From Gloeocapsopsis sp. IPPAS B-1203 (lineage in GTDB: Bacteria; Cyanobacteriota; Cyanobacteriia; Cyanobacteriales; Chroococcidiopsidaceae): a DNA stretch of 64,000 nucleotides. Within the stretch, counting starts at the first letter, position 1. Every line of letters starts with the position of its first letter. A program made the position numbers and the translations under genes. The DNA is taken from assembly GCF_002749975.1 (NCBI RefSeq), contig NZ_PEIG01000006.1, forward strand, positions 124,001 through 188,000. The letters run 5' to 3'. The notes below the pieces were generated by a model, which was not told the DNA's origin, searched no databases, and saw only the letters and a program-made list of their open reading frames with translations. Below, piece by piece: positions 17,797-26,380 of this stretch.

Positions 17797-18996
17797 TTAT
17801 CTTTCTTTGAATTGCACAGTACGATTAAACAGGTTCATAGCCAGAGAGATAATTAAACTAATCGTGAGATAGGTAATCATGATCAGAAACATCACTTCTA
17901 CTGCACGACCTGTTTGGTTAAACGTTGTTGAAGCAACAAAATAAACATCAGGAAAACCAATTGCGATCGCTAGACTTGAGTTTTTCGCAAGATTAAGATA
18001 TTGACTTGTCAGTGGCGGGATAATCACGCGTAAAGCTTGAGGTAAAACAACACTCTGCATGATTCTTCCTGATTTGAGTCCTAAAGCACGCGCTGCTTCC
18101 CACTGCCCTTGAGGAACTGCCTGAATTCCGGCACGGACAATTTCGGCAATGAAACTTCCTGTATAAACAACAAGTCCCAGAAGCAAAGTTCCAAATTCAG
18201 GTGATAAACGCAGCCCACCTTCAATTTGCTCGGTATCTACTATTTGTGGCAAAGTGATACTAAACGGAATTGCACCATTGATAATGTAAGCAAGTGCGAT
18301 CGCCACAACAATTGGTGCTAATGCCCACAACATCTGATTGCCACGCACGCCACGTTCTTGCATAACTTGGGTTCGCCAACGCCACACTGCGATCGCTCCA
18401 GCAATGCCTAACGCAAGTAATAATAACCATACTCCCGCACCCGTACCTCCTTGTATCCACGGTAGATATAACCCACGACTTGATAAGTAAGTAGGACCAG
18501 GAAGAGTAATTTGGTTAGCAACGTTGGGTAATTGTAAGAAGAAAGCAAAGTACCAAAAGAAGAGTTGTAAAAGTAGCGGGATGTTGCGAATTGTTTCAAC
18601 ATACACTAATGCTAACTGCCGCACTAACCAGTTATTTGATAATCGGGCAATTCCTGCAACTAAACCTAAAATTGTTGCTAAAACAAGCCCAACAACAATG
18701 ACGCGCAACGAGTTAACGAGTCCAACTAAAATCGCTCGACCGTAACTGTCTGCTGGATTGTATGAGATGAGAGTTTCACCGATGTCGAAGGAAGCTTGCG
18801 AACCGAGAAAGCCAAACCCTAGTTGAATGCCTAATGCACGCAGATTGTAGATAACGTTATCGACGACTAAAATCACCAATAACAAAAACAGCAATACAGC
18901 AATTACTTGTCCGGCGACTCGCCAAAATCGGGTATCTCTGAGTAAATCTTTAAATTTAGGTGTATTGCGTGTAACCCGTGGACGCTGTGTAGTCAT
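17797..18996 (-). CDS. natG: Polar amino acid ABC transporter permease (AapQ/BztB/NatG type)
   Basis: The second permease of the same importer, 399 aa. An N-terminal transmembrane segment (VAGQVIAVLLFLLLVILVVDNVIYN) precedes the first part of the permease domain (GLVNSLRVIVVGLVLATILGLVAG), a lumenal/periplasmic insertion with two further membrane spans (GVWLLLLALGIAGAIAVWRW; ALAPIVVAIALAYIIN), and the C-terminal EAA loop GQWEAARALGLKSGRIMQSVVLPQALRV. The long insertion is typical of AapQ/BztB rather than short GlnP. It is downstream of the binding-protein gene, from which it is separated by a region with 16-bp tandem repeats. Confidence 0.9.
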   Translation of the reverse strand: MTTQRPRVTRNTPKFKDLLRDTRFWRVAGQVIAVLLFLLLVILVVDNVIYNLRALGIQLGFGFLGSQASFDIGETLISYNPADSYGRAILVGLVNSLRVIVVGLVLATILGLVAGIARLSNNWLVRQLALVYVETIRNIPLLLQLFFWYFAFFLQLPNVANQITLPGPTYLSSRGLYLPWIQGGTGAGVWLLLLALGIAGAIAVWRWRTQVMQERGVRGNQMLWALAPIVVAIALAYIINGAIPFSITLPQIVDTEQIEGGLRLSPEFGTLLLGLVVYTGSFIAEIVRAGIQAVPQGQWEAARALGLKSGRIMQSVVLPQALRVIIPPLTSQYLNLAKNSSLAIAIGFPDVYFVASTTFNQTGRAVEVMFLIMITYLTISLIISLAMNLFNRTVQFKER

Positions 18997-19014
18997 CAGT
19001 TTGATTAGTAGCTA

Positions 19015-19061
19015 GTGGGAGTGTTGGCGTGTGGGAGTGTTGGCGTGTGGGAGTGTTGGCG
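19015..19061. repeat. 16-bp tandem repeat, three units
   Basis: GTGGGAGTGTTGGCGT is repeated at 19015, 19031 and 19047 (the last one base short). It lies in the gap between the importer's binding-protein gene and its first permease gene, so it is in the transcribed leader of the permease. Perfect copies suggest recent slippage. No function is apparent. Confidence 0.9.
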
Positions 19062-19133
19062 AGACGAAAATGTTATTTTTCCCTCTCACCCACCTACCCA
19101 ACTACCCGCCTACCCTGTGCAAACCTGCTTCTT

Positions 19134-20198
19134 TTACCGGAAGGGAGGTGCATAATGTAGTCCACCATCAGTCCATAACTCGTTTTGACCACGGGGGAGA
19201 TTGAGTTGCGTATCAGGACCAAGGTTGCGGTTATAGATTTCGCCATAGTTACCAACTTCACGAATTGCCCGTGCGATAAAGTCGTTTGTTAAACCTAAAC
19301 CTTGCCCTAAGTCACCTTCAGTTCCTAGTAGTCGGCGTACAACTGGATCTTCACTATTGGCAAAAGAATCGATGTTTTGTGAAGTAATTCCAAGTTCTTC
19401 AGCTTCAATTAAGCCAAAGATCACCCACTTTACGGTGTCATACCATTGCGGGTCGTTATTTCTGACCGCAGGTGCGAGTGGTTCTTTGGACATGACAATC
19501 TCTAAGAGAACGTGTTCGTCAGGGTTAGGTAAAGCACTGCGTTGCGCTACTAACTGCGAGCGATCGCTAGTGACTCCTTCACAGCGTCCTTGTTGATAGG
19601 CAGCAAAGGTTGCTTTGTCGTCTTCAAAGACAATAGGTGTATACTTGACTCCTAGCTTGCGCATTTGGTCAGAAAGGTTCTGTTCAGTACTTGTCCCTGT
19701 TTGAACGCAAACTGATCTTCCCTGCAATCCTTTTAAGTCTTTGATGCCGCTATCTTGTTTAACCATCATGCCCTGACCGTCGTAAAACACTGTAGGCGCG
19801 AATTCTAAGCCAGTTGATGTATCGCGACTAATTGTCCAGGTAGTGTTACGGCTAAGAACATCAATTTCCCCTGCTTGTAATGCGGTAAATCGCTCTTTGG
19901 CATTGAGATTGCGAAAATCTACCGCTTGTGGATCGTCAAACATTGCTGCGGCGATCGCCCGACAGATATCAACATCTAGTCCGTTATATTCACCTTGTTG
20001 AGTCACATAGCTAAATCCTGGCAAATTACCACTCACGCCACAAGATAACCTGCCACGGGTTTTCACCCGATTCAATACTGCTCCTGATGCCGCACCACCT
20101 TCTTGGGCAGATAATTGGGGATATAAAAACCGACTACAACCCGATAGCGGAGCCGCCAACAGTGCTGCACTCAACAGCAGGGAACTCCATTTGAGCAT
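19134..20198 (-). CDS. natF: Polar amino acid ABC transporter substrate-binding lipoprotein (AapJ/BztA/NatF type)
   Basis: Periplasmic receptor of the importer encoded downstream. The lipobox PLSGC places the lipidated Cys at residue 21. The body shows the SBP family 3 signature: VKTRGRLSCGVSGNLPGFSYVTQQGEYNGLDVDICRAIAAAMF, then AKERFTALQAGEIDVLSRNTTWTISRD, and TSTEQNLSDQMRKLG. The length of 354 aa fits the larger AapJ/BztA subgroup, which binds Glu, Gln, Asp, Asn and related amino acids. It is the first gene of the minus-strand cluster, divergent from a kinase-fold gene across 232 bases. I found no convincing NtcA site (GTA-N8-TAC) in that gap. Confidence 0.92.
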   Translation of the reverse strand: MLKWSSLLLSAALLAAPLSGCSRFLYPQLSAQEGGAASGAVLNRVKTRGRLSCGVSGNLPGFSYVTQQGEYNGLDVDICRAIAAAMFDDPQAVDFRNLNAKERFTALQAGEIDVLSRNTTWTISRDTSTGLEFAPTVFYDGQGMMVKQDSGIKDLKGLQGRSVCVQTGTSTEQNLSDQMRKLGVKYTPIVFEDDKATFAAYQQGRCEGVTSDRSQLVAQRSALPNPDEHVLLEIVMSKEPLAPAVRNNDPQWYDTVKWVIFGLIEAEELGITSQNIDSFANSEDPVVRRLLGTEGDLGQGLGLTNDFIARAIREVGNYGEIYNRNLGPDTQLNLPRGQNELWTDGGLHYAPPFR

Positions 20199-20430
20199 AT
20201 TTTTCTTCCTGTATTTCCTCGTGTCGTTATCTACACCCTTAAACTCAAGCTCAACTGCAATTTTTTATAAAAGTTAATATTGCCAATTTGACAGCCTTAA
20301 CTTCGGTTTAATCTTATAATTTGATATACACGGTAAATGCAGTTGCTGATACAGTTTGTGATTTTTATTTACTAAATAGTACAGCGAAGAAATACGCTAA
20401 TAGCTAATTGCTAACAGCTAACTACTAATA

Positions 20431-21405
20431 ATGAGTTCTCCATTTATTCCTGTTATTCATTCGCTGCCTTCAGGAAAGGCTTTAATAGAAAAGGTGTTAT
20501 GCTATTATCCTATAGCGACGCAAAAGTGTAAGATATACAAACGCGGTCTTAATGATACTTATTTAGTCGAAGCCGAACAAAATCATCAATACATTTTGCG
20601 CGTTTACCGCCACGGATGGCGAACCTTGGATGCAATTAATTTTGAACTAGAACTATTACATTATCTGCATAATTGCAATTTACCTGTTGCTTACCCAATT
20701 GCTAAAACAACAGGTGAATTTACACAAGCGATCGCATCCCCAGAAGGACAACGCTATGCTGCTGTTTTTTCCTATGCACCAGGTCAGGCGATAGGCAAAA
20801 ATATTAATCGCGAACAAAGTCAACAATTAGGAGAAGTTGTTGCAAGTATTCATCAAGCAACAAATAATTTTACTAGTCGTTTTAGTCGTCCAGAGTTACA
20901 TTGCGCGTATCTTTTAGATTGGGCAATGGCAGCAATTTCATTAATATTCCAGCATCGCAATAGTGATATCAATTATCTCTTCAATTTAAGTGCGCAAATC
21001 AAAGCTCAGTTAGTCAATTTAGCGTTACCTCAAACATCACCCTATTATGGAATTTGTATCGGTGATGTCCATTCAGAAAATGCCCATTTTGGAGGAAATC
21101 AACCAACGCTATTTGATTTTGACCAATGCGGCTACGGTTGGCGGGCATTTGATATTGCCAAATTTATTCATACAACCCACCGTTGGCAATTAGATGCCAA
21201 TATTAATAAATCTTTTATGCAAGGATACCAAAAAATCCGGCAGTTGAGCCAAACTGAAGTTAACGCGATTCCTCTTTTTACACAAGTAGCACACATCTGG
21301 GTAATGGGAATTGCTTGCGCTGTCGTAGAAGAAGTTCTACCTTACGGCGAGTTTACCGAAGAATGGTTTAATAGCAAGCTAGCTTTATTAAGTAAGCTTA
21401 CCTAA
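20431..21405 (+). CDS. Aminoglycoside phosphotransferase / homoserine kinase II-fold protein
   Basis: A 324-aa protein of the APH/choline kinase superfamily, transferring phosphate from ATP to a small hydroxyl- or amino-containing substrate that cannot be named from sequence. Motifs: LNDTYLVEAEQNHQYILRVYRHGWR (ATP-binding Lys equivalent in the ILRVYR strand), the Brenner-type catalytic loop ICIGDVHSENAHF, with the HGD of typical members replaced by IGD, and the metal-binding LFDFDQCGYGWRAFDIAKF. Resistance function is unlikely to be the role in a cyanobacterium. It is divergent from natF and stands before the sugar importer operon without obvious coupling. Confidence 0.8.
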   Translation: MSSPFIPVIHSLPSGKALIEKVLCYYPIATQKCKIYKRGLNDTYLVEAEQNHQYILRVYRHGWRTLDAINFELELLHYLHNCNLPVAYPIAKTTGEFTQAIASPEGQRYAAVFSYAPGQAIGKNINREQSQQLGEVVASIHQATNNFTSRFSRPELHCAYLLDWAMAAISLIFQHRNSDINYLFNLSAQIKAQLVNLALPQTSPYYGICIGDVHSENAHFGGNQPTLFDFDQCGYGWRAFDIAKFIHTTHRWQLDANINKSFMQGYQKIRQLSQTEVNAIPLFTQVAHIWVMGIACAVVEEVLPYGEFTEEWFNSKLALLSKLT

Positions 21406-21891
21406 TAGATTTTAATACTTATTGATAAAAAAATAAAATTAGTAGTTTCCTCTGAAAGTTGTAGCACTTTGTGTAAGAGACTGAAAATCATTTTATCAGC
21501 AGTTATTGTATCATTTGTATAATAAGTTAGTTTAATTTTTGTACAAATTTGTTTTTTGACTACTTGCTATATCTTTAGAAAGATGTGGCATAAATCAAAT
21601 AAATATTAAGTTACACATATTACAGTATTTGGTATATTCTATTTGATAGACGCCTGTTGTTGGGCACGAAAAAATGTGTCTTCAGGTAATCAAGCGCTAC
21701 TGTAATACTTGCCAACTAAATTTCAAAGTTGTTGATATTTACAATCTGAAACAATTTTTGTGAAGTTAGCTGAACTTTTTCTACTGTTTTTTAAAACATA
21801 GTAGATTTGCTAACAAATGCCGAAATTTGTTCATTCAGATAGTTAAATTTATTCCTTTGCTCATGAGTTGATCGTGAATGTTGATTGAAAA
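21406..21891. other. Intergenic region, probable regulatory region of the sugar importer operon
   Basis: 486 bases, strongly AT-rich. The last 110 bases hold two inverted repeats (listed separately) that are candidate operators for the following operon. No RNA gene or ORF was recognised in the rest. Confidence 0.5.
21781..21831. promoter_or_regulatory. Two inverted repeats upstream of the sugar importer operon, candidate operator
   Basis: First palindrome: CTACTGTTTT / AAAACATAGTAG at 21781-21804 (imperfect). Second: AACAAAT (21812-21818) and ATTTGTT (21825-21831) separated by six bases. Both lie 60-110 bases before the ATG of the binding-protein gene, where a sugar-responsive repressor such as a LacI-type protein might act. 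No regulator gene lies nearby, so assignment is inference. Confidence 0.35.
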
Positions 21892-23202
21892 ATGTTGTAC
21901 CGCAAACCATTAAACAAGCTGCAAAGATTTTTAAGAAGACAAGGTTTTTTGCGTGTAGGTGTTTTTAGTGCTTTTTTCCTCGGCATCGTACTTTATAGCT
22001 GGATAGCACTATCACAGCAACCAGTAACACTGAATTTACTCATGACTGCCCCTGATGCGCAACCTTGGCAACAGGGAATTGTGAGAGACTTTGAGGCGAA
22101 AAACCCTGATATTCGCATCAATATTATTGAAGGTCCTAACGCTACTAACTTATTAGAAGATCTGTATACTTCGGCATTTATTTTGGGTGATTCTCCATAT
22201 GATCTGATTAATATGGACGTGATTTGGACACCTAAATTTGCGGCTGCGGGTTGGTTGTTAGATCTGAGCGATCGCATATCTCCAGAGGAATTAGCAGAAT
22301 TTTCTCCTGCTGATGTCGAAGGTAGTCGCTACGAAGGTAGGTTATATAGAATTCCGATGCGTTCTGACGTAGGGATGTTATATTACCGCACGGATTTACT
22401 CGAACAAGCCGGATTAGAACCACCAGAAACCTTTAGCGATCTAATTAAAGCCTCGCAAACATTGCAACAAAAAGACTTAATTAACTGGGGTTATGTTTGG
22501 CAAGGGCGGCAATACGAAGGACTCGTCGCTATGTTTATCGAAGTTTTAGAGGGCTTTGGTGGATTTTGGGTGAATCCAGAAAACTTAGAAGTAGGATTAG
22601 ACAGACCAGAAACGCTGCAAGCGATCGCCTTCTTAAAAGACACCATACAACAAGGAATTTCGCCGCCAGGAGTGACAACATACCAAGAAGAAGAAACACG
22701 ACGCTTTTTCCAAAGCGGTCAAGCTGCGTTTTTACGCAATTGGCCTTATGTTTGGCCCTTAGCACAAGAAGAGGGTTCGCCAATTGAAGGTAGAATTGCA
22801 ATTAAGCCGATGGTTGCAACTCCTGGAAGAACAGGTGGTGCGTGTCTTGGTGGTTGGGGCTTAGGAATTTCCACATCGACGAGACATCCCGAAGAAGCAT
22901 GGCGGGCAATTCAATACTTCACCTCTGAAGAAGCACAAAAGAACTTTATTTTGAATGCTGGTTTTGTTCCTAGTCGGCGCTCGTTATTTACCGATCCAGA
23001 AATTGTTGCTAAGTACCCTCACTATCCGCAGTTACTCGAAGTCGTGCAGCAAGCAGTATTACGTCCACCGATCGCGCAATATGCTCAAACATCGGATATT
23101 TTACAACGGTATTTGAGTGCAGCATTAACGAATCGGATGACTCCAGAACAAGCCATGCAAGCTGCTGCAAATGAAACTCGCCGCTTATTAAGTAGGGGTT
23201 AA
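21892..23202 (+). CDS. Sugar ABC transporter substrate-binding protein (family 1, trehalose/maltose type)
   Basis: Extracytoplasmic receptor for a disaccharide-like substrate. An N-terminal basic region and uncleaved-looking membrane anchor (VGVFSAFFLGIVLYSWIAL, about residues 22-40) replace a lipobox. The family signature is clear: VTLNLLMTAPDAQPWQQGIVRDFEAKNPDIRINII, YDLINMDVIWTPKFAAAGWLLDLSD, and RIPMRSDVGMLYYRTDLLEQAGLEPPETFSDLI. It is the first of five co-directional genes: binding protein, two permeases, ATPase and trehalase. That context makes trehalose a strong candidate substrate, but sucrose, maltose or glucosylglycerol cannot be excluded. Confidence 0.9.
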   Translation: MLYRKPLNKLQRFLRRQGFLRVGVFSAFFLGIVLYSWIALSQQPVTLNLLMTAPDAQPWQQGIVRDFEAKNPDIRINIIEGPNATNLLEDLYTSAFILGDSPYDLINMDVIWTPKFAAAGWLLDLSDRISPEELAEFSPADVEGSRYEGRLYRIPMRSDVGMLYYRTDLLEQAGLEPPETFSDLIKASQTLQQKDLINWGYVWQGRQYEGLVAMFIEVLEGFGGFWVNPENLEVGLDRPETLQAIAFLKDTIQQGISPPGVTTYQEEETRRFFQSGQAAFLRNWPYVWPLAQEEGSPIEGRIAIKPMVATPGRTGGACLGGWGLGISTSTRHPEEAWRAIQYFTSEEAQKNFILNAGFVPSRRSLFTDPEIVAKYPHYPQLLEVVQQAVLRPPIAQYAQTSDILQRYLSAALTNRMTPEQAMQAAANETRRLLSRG

Positions 23203-23210
23203 TGGTTAGA

Positions 23211-23288
23211 GTTTTGAGTTTTGAGTTTAAGAGAGTTGAGAAAGTTCTTCCATTCAAAACTAACCACTAGCCACTAGTCACTAGCCAC
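23211..23288. repeat. Heptanucleotide STRR repeats (GTTTTGA and CACTAGC families)
   Basis: Between the binding protein and permease genes, GTTTTGAGTTTTGAGTTT at 23211-23228 and CACTAGC-CACTAGT-CACTAGC at 23265-23285 are 7-bp tandem units typical of cyanobacterial short tandem repeats. Related arrays occur elsewhere in the window, for example at about 17727-17735, 25176-25210 and 37250-37282. Confidence 0.8.
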
Positions 23289-23344
23289 TCTTTCCCTCTA
23301 CATTCAACACTTTTGGAAATCTAGAACCTTTCTTTCAAACTTCG

Positions 23345-24256
23345 ATGTTTAATACAAAGACAATTCGAGGACGCGAACAACGGACAGCATGGATTTTGAT
23401 TGTACCAGCCTTGCTGATGCTGTTGTTTGTTTTTGGTTATCCCATTCTCCGTGCTTTTTGGCTGAGTCTGTTTACTCAAAACTTGGGAACGCGACTGCAA
23501 CCTGTCTTTTCTGGGTTTGACAATTATTCACGCATGGCAGGAGATGGTCGTTTTTGGCAAAGCTTCTGGGTAACAATTATCTTCACGGTTTCCTCAGTTG
23601 TGTTAGAGCTAATTTTAGGATTAGCGATCGCACTTATTCTTAATCAAAAGTTTTTTGGACGCGGTTTAGTGCGGACATCAGCGATTATTCCTTGGGCTTT
23701 ACCAACAGCATTAATTGGTTTAGCTTGGGCGTGGATTTTTAATGACCAATTTGGGATAGTCAACGACATCTTACTGCGGCTGGGGATAATTAATACGGGA
23801 ATTAACTGGCTAGGAGATCCGACACTAGCAATGTTTGCGGTGATCTTTGCTGACGTTTGGAAAACAACGCCATTTATTAGCATTCTGCTATTAGCAGGCT
23901 TGCAATCGATTTCACCTGACTTGTACGAAGCGCACTCGATTGATGGTGCGACACCTTGGCAAAATTTCCGGCAAATTACCTTACCGCTACTGCTACCGCA
24001 AATTTTAATTGCAATGCTGTTTCGATTTGCGCAAGCGTTTGGTGTTTTCGACCTCATCCAAGTTATGACTGGTGGTGGTCCTGGTGGTGCAACTGAAGTG
24101 GTATCACTATACATCTACTCAACTGTGATGCGCTACCTCGATTTTGGTTATGGCGCAGCACTCGTCGTAGTAACATTTTTGTTGCTGATAGTAGCTGTCG
24201 CGATCGCCAGCCTCCTCCTTAATAAATTACGCGCCAGAACATCTGGTACAACTTAA
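23345..24256 (+). CDS. Sugar ABC transporter permease (MalF/LacF type)
   Basis: Inner-membrane permease, 303 aa, about six membrane segments (AWILIVPALLMLLFVFGYPILRAFWLSLF at the N-terminus; FWVTIIFTVSSVVLELILGLAIALIL; ALVVVTFLLLIVAVAIASLLL near the end). The EAA loop reads LYEAHSIDGATPWQNFRQITLPLL, the site that contacts the ATPase. No large periplasmic P2 loop as in E. coli MalF is present, as usual for this wider family. It forms a heterodimer with the next gene's product, 22 bases downstream. Confidence 0.93.
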   Translation: MFNTKTIRGREQRTAWILIVPALLMLLFVFGYPILRAFWLSLFTQNLGTRLQPVFSGFDNYSRMAGDGRFWQSFWVTIIFTVSSVVLELILGLAIALILNQKFFGRGLVRTSAIIPWALPTALIGLAWAWIFNDQFGIVNDILLRLGIINTGINWLGDPTLAMFAVIFADVWKTTPFISILLLAGLQSISPDLYEAHSIDGATPWQNFRQITLPLLLPQILIAMLFRFAQAFGVFDLIQVMTGGGPGGATEVVSLYIYSTVMRYLDFGYGAALVVVTFLLLIVAVAIASLLLNKLRARTSGTT

Positions 24257-24278
24257 TTCTTCATAATCCAAAATTGCC

Positions 24279-25163
24279 ATGACTGCAACTCCTGAAGTAG
24301 TTTCAACAACTCCTAGACAAGCCGGTGGGGCAAAGATTCCTTGGAGGAAGATATTAACAACCATCGCAGTCATACTTGTTGTCATATTTTGCTTAGCGCC
24401 AGTAATGTGGCAGGTTTTAACTTCATTCAAGGTCAATGAAGATATTGCTGCTGTCCCAACCGTGTATTTTCCAACGCGTTATACCTTAGATCACTATATC
24501 GAGTTATTTGTGCGACGCCCATTTTGGCGTTACATCCTCAATAGTGCTTTTGTGTCAATTGTTTCTACCGCACTAGCTTTAACTCTTGGCGCACCGGCTT
24601 CTTACGCGCTAGCACGGTTACGTCCTTGGGGTGGTAAAGTGATTTTGGCAGGAATTCTAATCGTTACATTATTCCCAGGGATTTTGCTATTTATAGGACT
24701 TTTAGAAATTATCCAACAATTAGGATGGGGTAATAACTACCTTGCACTGATTGTTCCCTACACTGCAATCAATTTGCCATTAACAATTTTAGTGCTGCGC
24801 AGCTTTTTTGAGCAACTACCAAAAGATTTGGAAGACTCTGCTAGGGTAGACGGCTACAACACGTTTCAAATGCTGTGGCAGATCTTACTCCCGATGACAC
24901 TTCCAGCTTTAGTCACAACTGGAATTCTCACCTTTATTTTTGCCTGGAACGAATTTATCTTCGCGTTGACATTCATAACTCGTGAGGAACTCAAAACAAT
25001 TCCTGTTGCCGCAGCCCAATTAGGCGGGGCTTCGGTATTTGAAATTCCTTATGGTCCGATCGCTGCGGCAACTGTTCTTGGTACATTACCACTAGTTTTG
25101 CTGGTTCTCTTTTTCCAACGCAAGATCGTTCAAGGTCTTACTGCTGGCGCTGTTAAAGGTTAG
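24279..25163 (+). CDS. Sugar ABC transporter permease (MalG/LacG type)
   Basis: Second permease of the sugar importer, 294 aa. An N-terminal membrane span (ILTTIAVILVVIFCLAPVMWQVLTSFK) is followed by the permease domain (FWRYILNSAFVSIVSTALALTLGAPASYALARLR) and the EAA loop LPKDLEDSARVDGYNTFQMLWQILLPMTLPAL, then GILTFIFAWNEFIFALTFI, all hallmark positions of MalG-type proteins. It ends 53 bases before the ATPase gene, across a heptamer repeat array. Confidence 0.93.
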   Translation: MTATPEVVSTTPRQAGGAKIPWRKILTTIAVILVVIFCLAPVMWQVLTSFKVNEDIAAVPTVYFPTRYTLDHYIELFVRRPFWRYILNSAFVSIVSTALALTLGAPASYALARLRPWGGKVILAGILIVTLFPGILLFIGLLEIIQQLGWGNNYLALIVPYTAINLPLTILVLRSFFEQLPKDLEDSARVDGYNTFQMLWQILLPMTLPALVTTGILTFIFAWNEFIFALTFITREELKTIPVAAAQLGGASVFEIPYGPIAAATVLGTLPLVLLVLFFQRKIVQGLTAGAVKG

Positions 25164-25175
25164 TGGCTAGTTGCT

Positions 25176-25210
25176 AGTCACTAATCACTAATCACTACTC
25201 CCTACTCCCT
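25176..25210. repeat. Heptanucleotide STRR array between permease and ATPase genes
   Basis: Units AGTCACT, AATCACT, AATCACT, ACTCCCT, ACTCCCT follow one another in 7-base steps in the 53-base gap of the operon. It is transcribed but not translated. The same class of repeats separates several other gene pairs in this operon, including at 26317-26340. Confidence 0.8.
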
Positions 25211-25216
25211 AATAAA

Positions 25217-26317
25217 ATGGCTAGACTCGAACTCAAAAACTTAAATAAAACCTTTTCTCCTAAAGTTATTCCGGTTAAAGACGTTAGTCTCACCGTAGAA
25301 GACGGAGAATTTTTAACATTACTTGGTCCTTCAGGTTGTGGTAAGTCTACAGTGTTAAGGATGATTGCGGGACTTGAGGAACCAACACGCGGTCAAATCC
25401 GGCTGGGGGGTGAAGATATCACCTTTAGACGTCCAGGCGATCGCAATATGGCAATGGTATTCCAAAGCTATGCATTGTATCCTCATATGACTGTCTCTGA
25501 AAACCTGGCTTCAGGACTCAAACTCAAAAATATTCCCCGCGCTGAAATCAAGCAGCGTGTTGCTGAAGTTGCCCAACTTCTTGGATTAGAAGAGTTACTC
25601 AACCGCAAACCAGGTCAAATGTCTGGAGGACAACGCCAGCGGGTTGCTGTTGGTCGGGCTTTGGTGCGTCAAGCCCAAGTATTTTTACTCGACGAACCTT
25701 TAAGTAACCTTGATGCATTACTACGCGAACGTGTCCGCGCAGATCTCAAACAAATTTTTGCGACTCAAAAAGCCCCAGTGGTCTACGTTACCCACGACCA
25801 AACCGAAGCAATGACACTTTCTTCTAAAGTTGCAGTGCTAAACAACGGCTATGTTCAACAACTCGCACCACCAGATCGCATTTACAGTCATCCTGCTAAC
25901 TTATTTGTTGCAGGATTTGTCGGTAGCCCGCAGATGAATCTCCTTACTTTACCTTGTCGCGGGCGTTATGCACTACTTGGAGATTTTCAAATTCCGTTAT
26001 TGGATATTCCCACAGTTCCCCCACAAATTGTGTTAGGAATTCGCCCAGAAAACGTCCGTGTTGCACAACCAGAAGAAGAATATATTATCCAAGGTAGAGT
26101 CTTTTTAGTCGAACACTTGGGGATGCACAACTTAGTGAGTGTCCGTATCAATAGTTCGCATTCAGAACCGCAAACAGTACGTGCATTGTTACCCACAGAC
26201 CAAGTTTGGAGTAACGAAGAAATTACTCTTGCTTTACCACCACAAAGTATTCACTGGTTCGACGTTGAGTCAGGAGATTCATTGGTGGGAAGACAAAGAG
26301 TAGAAACGATGAGTTAG
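25217..26317 (+). CDS. Sugar ABC transporter ATP-binding protein (MalK/UgpC type)
   Basis: ATPase of the CUT1 sugar importer, 366 aa. Motifs: Walker A GPSGCGKST, Q-loop FQSYALYPHMTV, signature MSGGQRQRVAVGRALVR, Walker B VFLLDEPLSNLDA, H-loop VVYVTHDQTEAMTL. The C-terminal regulatory domain starts after the NLFVAGFVGSPQMNLL motif and contains LGIRPENVRV, the TOBE/OB-type module of MalK-like proteins. It is encoded between the permeases and the trehalase. Confidence 0.93.
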   Translation: MARLELKNLNKTFSPKVIPVKDVSLTVEDGEFLTLLGPSGCGKSTVLRMIAGLEEPTRGQIRLGGEDITFRRPGDRNMAMVFQSYALYPHMTVSENLASGLKLKNIPRAEIKQRVAEVAQLLGLEELLNRKPGQMSGGQRQRVAVGRALVRQAQVFLLDEPLSNLDALLRERVRADLKQIFATQKAPVVYVTHDQTEAMTLSSKVAVLNNGYVQQLAPPDRIYSHPANLFVAGFVGSPQMNLLTLPCRGRYALLGDFQIPLLDIPTVPPQIVLGIRPENVRVAQPEEEYIIQGRVFLVEHLGMHNLVSVRINSSHSEPQTVRALLPTDQVWSNEEITLALPPQSIHWFDVESGDSLVGRQRVETMS

Positions 26318-26380
26318 TGGCTAGTGATTAGTGGCTAGAGTAATAATATCTCATTGGCTTCTCTAGCTACTTTTATTGTG

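Noticed and set aside
20199-20430. NtcA site for natF between the divergent genes
   Set aside because: GTA and TAC triplets are present but not with the required 8-base spacing.
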